Positions 58,937-64,000 of a stretch of 64,000 nucleotides of DNA are shown piece after piece. Made by a program: the position numbers and the translations under genes. Source of the DNA: Tenacibaculum aiptasiae (GTDB taxonomy: Bacteria > Bacteroidota > Bacteroidia > Flavobacteriales > Flavobacteriaceae); assembly GCF_008806755.1 (NCBI RefSeq), contig NZ_WAAU01000014.1, positions 200,168 through 264,167 on the forward strand, in the 5' to 3' direction. Positions within the stretch are counted from its first letter, which is position 1, and each line of letters begins with the position of its first letter. The notes under the pieces are model-generated. The model saw nothing but the letters and a program-made list of their open reading frames with translations. It ran no database searches and was not told where the DNA came from.

Positions 58937-60229
58937 TTAAACAAAAGCTTCCTTTGGTATTTTATTGAAGGCTTCTTTTAAGTCTGATTTTAAATCGTCA
59001 ATGTTTTCTAAACCAACAGATAATCTTATTAAATCTTCTGTAACACCAGCACTAGCTTGTTCTTCAGGATTTAATTGTTGATGTGTAGTGCTTGAAGGAT
59101 GAATAATTAAAGATTTTGTATCTCCAATATTTGCTAAAAGTGAAAATGTTTTAGTGGTATTAGCTATTGTTTTTGCTGCTTCAAAACCACCTTTAGCTCC
59201 AAAAGTGACTATTCCGCTTTGACCTTTTGGTAAATAATTATTGGTTAAGGTTTTGTATTTACTACTTTTTAAACCAGGATAGTTTACCCAAGCAACCTCT
59301 TCTTGTTCTTCTAACCATTGGGCTAACGCTAAAGCATTTTCTGAATGTTTTTGAATTCTAATATCTAAGGTTTCTAACCCTTGAATAATGTTAAAAGCGT
59401 TTGTAGGACTTAAAGCGCCTCCAAAATCACGTAAGCCTTCTAAAATTAATTTAAAAGTATAAGATGCGGCTCCTAAAGTTTCATAGTACTTTAAACCATG
59501 ATACCCCGCTGAGGGTTCTGTAAATTCAGGAAATTTACCATTAGCCCAATTAAAAGTACCAGCATCGATAATTGCACCTCCTAAAGAGTTTCCTTGTCCG
59601 CCAATGTATTTAGTTAAAGAGTGAATGACAATATCAGCTCCATGTTTGATTGGGTTTAATAGGGCAGGAGTAGCAACGGTATTATCGACAATGAAAGGGA
59701 CTTCTGCTTTTTTTGCTTGGTTAGAAATAGCTTCTAAGTCTAAAACATCAAGCTTAGGATTTCCTAAAGATTCAACAAAAAATGCTCTTGTATTTTCTTG
59801 AATAGCTTTACCAAAATTTTCAGGGTCAGAAGCATCAACAAAAGTTGTAGTAATACCTAAGCGAGGTAAGGTAACATTTAATAAATTATAAGTTCCGCCG
59901 TATAAACTACTAGATGCTACAATATGATCGCCTGCTTTTAGTAAGGTTAGTAATCCTGTAGAGATGGCAGCGGTACCAGAAGCAAAAACAACAGCACCAA
60001 TTCCTCCTTCCAAAGAGGCCAAACGCTCTTGTAAAATTTGATTTGTAGGATTGTTTAATCGAGTATAAATGAACCCTAATTCTTTTAATGAAAAAAGATT
60101 TGCTGCATGATCAGAGTCATTGAAAACATAAGAGGTTGTTTGATAAATAGGAACAGCTCTTGTGCCTCCTGTTTGTTTTACATCATGTCCTGCGTGCAAC
60201 GCTTTTGTTGCAAATTTTTGTGTACTCAT
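58937..60229 (-). CDS. metY: O-acetylhomoserine aminocarboxypropyltransferase (sulfhydrylase)
   Basis: This is a 430-residue PLP enzyme that makes homocysteine from O-acetylhomoserine and sulfide. The PLP lysine is in SLTKYIGGQGNSLGG, the N-terminus is ALHAGHDVKQTGGTRAVPI, and the late block IIHPSSTTHQQLNPEE is typical of MetY, as is the length of about 430. It heads the SAM-I controlled operon, ahead of the MetX-ThrA fusion that supplies its substrate. Confidence 0.95.
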   Translation of the reverse strand: MSTQKFATKALHAGHDVKQTGGTRAVPIYQTTSYVFNDSDHAANLFSLKELGFIYTRLNNPTNQILQERLASLEGGIGAVVFASGTAAISTGLLTLLKAGDHIVASSSLYGGTYNLLNVTLPRLGITTTFVDASDPENFGKAIQENTRAFFVESLGNPKLDVLDLEAISNQAKKAEVPFIVDNTVATPALLNPIKHGADIVIHSLTKYIGGQGNSLGGAIIDAGTFNWANGKFPEFTEPSAGYHGLKYYETLGAASYTFKLILEGLRDFGGALSPTNAFNIIQGLETLDIRIQKHSENALALAQWLEEQEEVAWVNYPGLKSSKYKTLTNNYLPKGQSGIVTFGAKGGFEAAKTIANTTKTFSLLANIGDTKSLIIHPSSTTHQQLNPEEQASAGVTEDLIRLSVGLENIDDLKSDLKEAFNKIPKEAFV

Positions 60230-60360
60230 TTTTCTTGTTTTTGAGTTAATAAATAATTAAACCAAAAGCCAAATGCGTCAATGTTTTGACGTACTTACTA
60301 GAAAAATGTTATTAAGAAATATTAGAAATTTCAGTATGAGTTTATAGAAATTTCTTTTTG

Positions 60361-60494
60361 GTTATCTATCCTTGTAGTTACATCTCGATTTTTTTACCGA
60401 AGTAACATTTTGGTAGAATTTAGCACCTTCTTTGTATAGAACAAAGGGTTGCTAAGGCTTCATAGGGTCTAATCCCTCCACCTTTCTTGATAAC
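60361..60494 (-). promoter_or_regulatory. SAM-I (S-box) riboswitch upstream of metY
   Basis: The minus strand shows P1 GTTATC (60494-60489), AAGAAAGGTGGAGGGA, GAAGCCTTAGCAACC, a P3 around GTTCTATAC, AAGGTGCTA and the closing P1 strand GATAAC (60366-60361). P4 appears elongated (GTTAC/GTAAC plus an outer CTACC/GGATAG pairing). Downstream, CTTAATAACAT (60316-60306) can pair with the P1 5' strand region with one mismatch. A 9-bp hairpin (60324-60355) and a 6-bp hairpin (60276-60291) also lie before metY. Confidence 0.93.
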
Positions 60495-60526
60495 ATCGTC
60501 AATAAGTGATTGAACTTTTACGAATG

Positions 60527-60534
60527 CAAATATT
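60527..60534 (-). promoter_or_regulatory. possible -7 box of the metY operon
   Basis: On the minus strand AATATTTG (one mismatch to TAnnTTTG) lies 33 bp before the riboswitch. No clear -33 partner is seen, so this is tentative. Confidence 0.35.
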
Positions 60535-60666
60535 CAGTTATAAAAATTTAATTTCCTAATATTTTTTACTTTTTTTTATTTTTTAATTCGTTATATACTA
60601 CGTATATAGAATTTTATTTTTAATTCTTTTTTAACAAAAAGCTTTTTAAAATTTGAATTTAATCAA

Positions 60667-60674
60667 TAACTTTG
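60667..60674 (+). promoter_or_regulatory. -7 box of metK
   Basis: TAACTTTG matches TAnnTTTG in full. It is followed about 14 bp later by the SAM-II-like aptamer. No clear TTG -33 element is visible at the usual distance. Confidence 0.55.
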
Positions 60675-60687
60675 CGGCTGAATTTTT

Positions 60688-60736
60688 GAGGAGAAATTTG
60701 ATCTGATTGCAACCTCTATAAAAAATGCTAAAGCAG
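60688..60736 (+). promoter_or_regulatory. SAM-II-type riboswitch upstream of metK
   Basis: The order GAGG (P1), AAATTTGATCTGATTGCAA, CCTC (P1), TATAAAAAATGCTAAAGCAG matches the SAM-II layout. The conserved parts are ATTTG, then ATTGCA, then an A-rich joint, then GCTAAAG. CTG (60703-60705) can form the pseudoknot with CAG (60734-60736). P1 is short. The metK context supports a SAM sensor. Confidence 0.72.
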
Positions 60737-60803
60737 TAATTATCTACTTCTTTTAGCGACCAAGCAATCCAAGTTTTTCTTCCGTTAATTTTTAAAAAGA
60801 AGT
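60727..60803 (+). promoter_or_regulatory. translational expression platform of the metK riboswitch
   Basis: ACTTCTTTT (60746-60754) is complementary over 9 bp to AAAAGAAGT (60795-60803), which ends two bases before the metK AUG. CTTTTAGC (60750-60757) overlaps the former and can instead pair with the aptamer element GCTAAAG (60727-60733). Ligand binding would hold GCTAAAG and leave the start region blocked. Confidence 0.65.
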
Positions 60804-60805
60804 TT

Positions 60806-62062
60806 ATGTCATATTTATTTACTTCAGAAAGTGTTTCTGAAGGACATCCAGATAAAGTAGCAGATCAGATTTCTGATGCTTTAATAGATAATTTTTTAGC
60901 TTTTGATGAAACATCTAAGGTAGCTTGTGAAACTTTGGTAACTACTGGTCAAGTTGTATTGGCGGGTGAGGTAAAATCTAAAACATATTTAGATGTTCAA
61001 AAAATTGCAAGAGATGTAATTAACAAAATAGGATATACCAAAAGCGAATATATGTTTGATGGTAGTTCTTGTGGGGTTTTTTCAGCAATTCACGAGCAAT
61101 CACCAGATATTAATCAAGGAGTAGAAAGAGCAAATCCAGAAGATCAAGGAGCAGGAGACCAAGGAATGATGTTTGGTTATGCTACTGATGAAACTGATAA
61201 CTATATGCCTTTAGCGTTAGAGTTATCGCACCGTTTATTAATTGAATTAGCAGAGCTAAGAAGAGAGAATAAAGATATTACTTACCTGCGTCCAGATGCT
61301 AAATCTCAAGTAACTATTGAGTATTCTGATGATAATGTTCCTCAAAGAATTGATGCTATTGTAATTTCTACTCAGCATGATGACTTTGATGAAAGTGAAG
61401 AGGTAATGTTGGCTAAGATTAAGTCTGATATTATATCTATTTTAATACCAAGAGTAGTAGCTAAATTACCAGAGCACATTCAGGCATTATTTACTGATGA
61501 TATTACGTATCATATTAATCCAACAGGAATTTTTGTTATTGGAGGACCTCATGGTGATACAGGATTAACAGGTCGTAAGATTATTGTTGATACTTATGGA
61601 GGTAAAGGAGCTCACGGTGGAGGTGCTTTCTCAGGAAAAGACCCATCTAAAGTAGATCGTTCTGGAGCTTACGCAACACGTCACATTGCTAAAAACTTAG
61701 TAGCTGCTGGTTTATGTAAAGAAGTGTTAGTACAAGTTTCTTATGCTATTGGAGTAGCTAAGCCAACAAGTATTAATGTTGAAACTTATGGAACTGCAAC
61801 AGTTGACATGACTGATGGTGAGATAAGTAAGGTGGTAGAAACTATTTTTGATATGCGTCCTTATTTTATAGAGCAACGTTTAAAATTAAGAACGCCTATT
61901 TATTCTGAAACAGCTGCTTACGGACATATGGGAAGAACTCCAGAAAAGAAAACAGTTACTTTTACAAATCCAATGGGAGATACTATTGAGCGTGAAGTAG
62001 AAACGTTTACTTGGGAGAAATTAGATTATGTAGATAAAGTAAAAGAGAGTTTTGGTTTATAA
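60806..62062 (+). CDS. metK: S-adenosylmethionine synthase
   Basis: This 418-residue enzyme makes SAM from methionine and ATP. Its motifs are [42 protein letters not shown] and [16 protein letters not shown]. It runs divergent from the metY operon. Its leader carries a SAM-sensing element, so product feedback by translation is expected. It ends at a bidirectional terminator shared with sppA. Confidence 0.97.
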   Translation: MSYLFTSESVSEGHPDKVADQISDALIDNFLAFDETSKVACETLVTTGQVVLAGEVKSKTYLDVQKIARDVINKIGYTKSEYMFDGSSCGVFSAIHEQSPDINQGVERANPEDQGAGDQGMMFGYATDETDNYMPLALELSHRLLIELAELRRENKDITYLRPDAKSQVTIEYSDDNVPQRIDAIVISTQHDDFDESEEVMLAKIKSDIISILIPRVVAKLPEHIQALFTDDITYHINPTGIFVIGGPHGDTGLTGRKIIVDTYGGKGAHGGGAFSGKDPSKVDRSGAYATRHIAKNLVAAGLCKEVLVQVSYAIGVAKPTSINVETYGTATVDMTDGEISKVVETIFDMRPYFIEQRLKLRTPIYSETAAYGHMGRTPEKKTVTFTNPMGDTIEREVETFTWEKLDYVDKVKESFGL

Positions 62063-62080
62063 TAAACTCTGATTAATACA

Positions 62081-62113
62081 AAAAAAAGCCTTGACATTGT
62101 CAAGGCTTTTTTT
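62081..62113. terminator. bidirectional terminator between metK and sppA
   Basis: GCCTTGACATTGTCAAGGC with A-run and T-run flanks serves both convergent genes. Confidence 0.92.
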
Positions 62114-62118
62114 ACGTC

Positions 62119-63864
62119 TTATTTTATCTGAAAGATAAAAGGCATTCTAGCTTGAATTCCTTTTAGGTTTTTCATTTGGTTTATATTGTGGTATAATTGA
62201 TAGTGTTCATCACCTAAAGCTTCTTTTAGAATTTCTTCTTTAGAAACTTTACCAAAAGGAGAAAAGTTTAAGGCTTCTTTTAAATCCTTTTTATAGTTAG
62301 GATAATTACGAATTTTATAAATTTCAAGGTCAGCTAATTCAGCAGCTATTTCAATAGCATCATTTAAACTTCCTAATTTATCTACCAATCCTTTTTCTTT
62401 AGCTTCTTTACCACTCCAAACTCTACCTTGAGCAATTTCGTTTACTTGCTCAAAAGTCATATTTCTTCCAGTGGCAACACGATTTACAAAAGTAGTATAA
62501 ATTTGTTCAACACCTTCTTTAGTAACATCATAAAACTTTTGATTCATAGGTTCAAAAACACTATAACTTGGACTATCATTTGTTGATACTTGCTCGGCAT
62601 TTATTCCAATGTTATCCGCTAATTGATTAAAGTTTGGAATTGCTCCAAACACTCCAATAGAACCTGTTATAGTAGTTGGTTCAGCAACAATTTTATTAGC
62701 ATTACAAGCAATATAATAACCACCAGAAGCGGCTACGTTCCCCATAGAAACAACTAAAGGTTTATCTTTTTTAGCTAATTCTAATTCACGCCAAATTAAT
62801 TCAGAAGCCAAAGCACTACCACCTGGAGAATTAACACGTAAAACAATTGCTTTTACATTTTTATCTTTTCTAGCTTTACGAATAGCTCTGTTTGTTAAAC
62901 CTTGACCAATAATATCTTCATTTCCTTCTCCATACATTATTTGACCTTGTGCGTAAATTACAGCAATCTTATCTTTACTTATAGAAGAGATTCTCCCTTT
63001 TCCAGATTTGATATAGTCTTCTAAACTAATTGTATTTACTTTTTTGTCAGAGTCTAATTTAAGCTTCTCTTTGTATTCATCTATATAAATAATTCCATCA
63101 ATTAACTTGTTTTCTTTTGCTAGAGTAGCATTTCTTCCGTTAGCATTATCAGCAATTAAATTTAAATTCTCTATAGATATATTTCTACTGTTGCTAATAT
63201 CTTCAGTGATTTCAGACCAAATTGAATTTAAAAAAGATGTAGTTTGTTCACGATTAGCATCACTCATTTTATTACTTAAATATGGCTCTACTGCACTTTT
63301 ATATTTCCCATGACGGATAACCTCCATTTTTACACCGTATTTATCTTCAAAATCCTTGTAGTATAAAATTTCGGTAGATAAACCTTTAAAATCAATAGCT
63401 CCAACAGGATTTAAAAATAAGCTGTCAGCAACTGAACTTAAGTAATAATTTTTTTGAGTATATACATCATTGTAAGCATATACAAATTTTCCGCTTTCTT
63501 TGAATTCTTCGATCTTATTTCTAATAGCTTGAGTTTGTGCAATTCCTGCGCTTATATATGTAGTTTTTATACTAATTCCTTTAATATTGTTGTCGGTTTT
63601 AGCATTTTCAATAGCATTAATAATTTTATTTAAAGCTAACTTTTCATCGTTTAATTCTAAAATTTCAGCTAATGGATTATCTTCTTTAGGAGCATAATCT
63701 TTTATAGGGGTAGTAAGGTTTAATTCTAATACAGAATTTGATTTTACAACTACTTCATCTTCTGATCCTGTAATTGCAGCAATAGCCACAAAGAATATAA
63801 ATATTAAAAAAATGGCTATAAAAAAGCCTAGAATTGATGCTAATAAATTTCTTAAAAACTTCAT
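62119..63864 (-). CDS. sppA: signal peptide peptidase SppA (67-kDa type)
   Basis: This is a 581-residue membrane-anchored serine protease that degrades signal peptides. One N-terminal membrane segment (~8-30) precedes two tandem Clp-like domains. The general-base Lys189 lies in HGKYKSAVEPY in the first domain, and the nucleophile Ser379 lies in MGNVAASGGYYIA in the second. The motif VNSPGGSALASE precedes the latter. The two-domain layout matches E. coli SppA. A -7 box (TATATTTG) lies upstream. Confidence 0.95.
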   Translation of the reverse strand: MKFLRNLLASILGFFIAIFLIFIFFVAIAAITGSEDEVVVKSNSVLELNLTTPIKDYAPKEDNPLAEILELNDEKLALNKIINAIENAKTDNNIKGISIKTTYISAGIAQTQAIRNKIEEFKESGKFVYAYNDVYTQKNYYLSSVADSLFLNPVGAIDFKGLSTEILYYKDFEDKYGVKMEVIRHGKYKSAVEPYLSNKMSDANREQTTSFLNSIWSEITEDISNSRNISIENLNLIADNANGRNATLAKENKLIDGIIYIDEYKEKLKLDSDKKVNTISLEDYIKSGKGRISSISKDKIAVIYAQGQIMYGEGNEDIIGQGLTNRAIRKARKDKNVKAIVLRVNSPGGSALASELIWRELELAKKDKPLVVSMGNVAASGGYYIACNANKIVAEPTTITGSIGVFGAIPNFNQLADNIGINAEQVSTNDSPSYSVFEPMNQKFYDVTKEGVEQIYTTFVNRVATGRNMTFEQVNEIAQGRVWSGKEAKEKGLVDKLGSLNDAIEIAAELADLEIYKIRNYPNYKKDLKEALNFSPFGKVSKEEILKEALGDEHYQLYHNINQMKNLKGIQARMPFIFQIK

Positions 63865-63885
63865 TTTAGATTGTTAAATTTTTAG

Positions 63886-63893
63886 CAAATATA
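63886..63893 (-). promoter_or_regulatory. -7 box of sppA
   Basis: On the minus strand TATATTTG is a full match to TAnnTTTG, 22 bp before the sppA start. No convincing -33 TTG is seen. Confidence 0.5.
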
Positions 63894-63917
63894 CAGTTTT
63901 GCAAAGAGTTTGTATTG

Positions 63918-64000
63918 TTATCTTAAGTTTATACGATACTTACGTTGTGCAAATTCAAAATAGTTAAATAACTTGTAGTTTACCTCATATCCATAATCAA
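63918..64000 (-). CDS. 3' end of a gene running off the window
   Basis: An open frame enters from the right edge and ends at a TAA (63920-63918). The visible 26 residues end YFEFAQRKYRINLR and are rich in aromatic and charged residues. They are too short to assign to a family. Orientation and spacing (about 25 bp before the sppA -7 box) fit a gene just upstream of sppA. Confidence 0.5.
   Translation of the reverse strand, partial: DYGYEVNYKLFNYFEFAQRKYRINLR

Noticed and set aside
41653..60494. Near-identical 100-nt blocks at 41.7 kb and 60.4 kb as a dispersed repeat or mobile element
   Set aside because: Both are SAM-I aptamers with conserved cores in front of methionine genes. They have no terminal repeats or transposase.

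Overview
The window comes from a low-GC member of the Bacteroidota, most likely a marine Flavobacteriaceae of the Tenacibaculum/Polaribacter type. The evidence is GLPGLI-family proteins, a SusC/SusD pair, type IX secretion (T9SS) C-terminal domains, split MetH, many lipoprotein signals, and promoters whose -7 box reads TAnnTTTG. The genus is inference. No phage, transposon, CRISPR array or rRNA was seen.

Layout. 1-4.6 kb (+): two GLPGLI proteins and a TonB-type outer-membrane barrel. 4.7-8.7 kb (-): a very large secreted reprolysin-like protease with a T9SS tail. 8.8-11.7 kb: lipB (+), then yceI, dtd and rsgA (-). 11.8-15.9 kb (-): a phenylalanine/tyrosine operon (pheA, aminotransferase, tyrA, DAHP synthase/chorismate mutase). 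A short leader peptide with eight consecutive Phe/Tyr codons and mutually exclusive hairpins precede it, which is a textbook-like ribosome-mediated attenuator. 15.9-35.1 kb: a beta-galactoside utilisation locus. Eight enzyme, transport or accessory genes (galT, NTF2-like lipoprotein, galK, sodium symporter, GH2 beta-galactosidase, an APH-M23-aminotransferase triple fusion, GH63-like hydrolase, galM) and a GntR regulator lie on the minus strand. They are divergent from susC/susD, and a palindromic operator candidate lies between the two transcription units. 35.2-35.4 kb: two tRNA-Asp genes, one of which has lost U33.

35.5-41.8 kb (-): a DUF58 protein, thioredoxin, and metH1-metH2-metF under a SAM-I riboswitch. 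41.9-43.5 kb: a T9SS-secreted protein of unknown function. 43.6-60.5 kb (-): a long sulfur run. It holds metY, a MetX-aspartokinase-homoserine dehydrogenase triple fusion and metZ behind a second SAM-I riboswitch. Then come an Rrf2 regulator, a DUF2061 protein, cysH, cysD, cysN, a dicluster ferredoxin, sulfite reductase, two siroheme genes, ferredoxin reductase, a 2Fe-2S ferredoxin, and epsC-cysM. 60.6-62.1 kb (+): metK behind a SAM-II-type riboswitch with a visible translational switch. The window ends with sppA and the 3' end of one more gene.

Together the right half is a near-complete route from sulfate through sulfide to cysteine, homocysteine, methionine and SAM. It is controlled by two classes of SAM riboswitch and probably by the Rrf2 protein. 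The left half couples galactoside uptake and breakdown, and separately aromatic amino-acid synthesis controlled by translation of aromatic codons. No APS kinase or sulfate transporter is present in the window.
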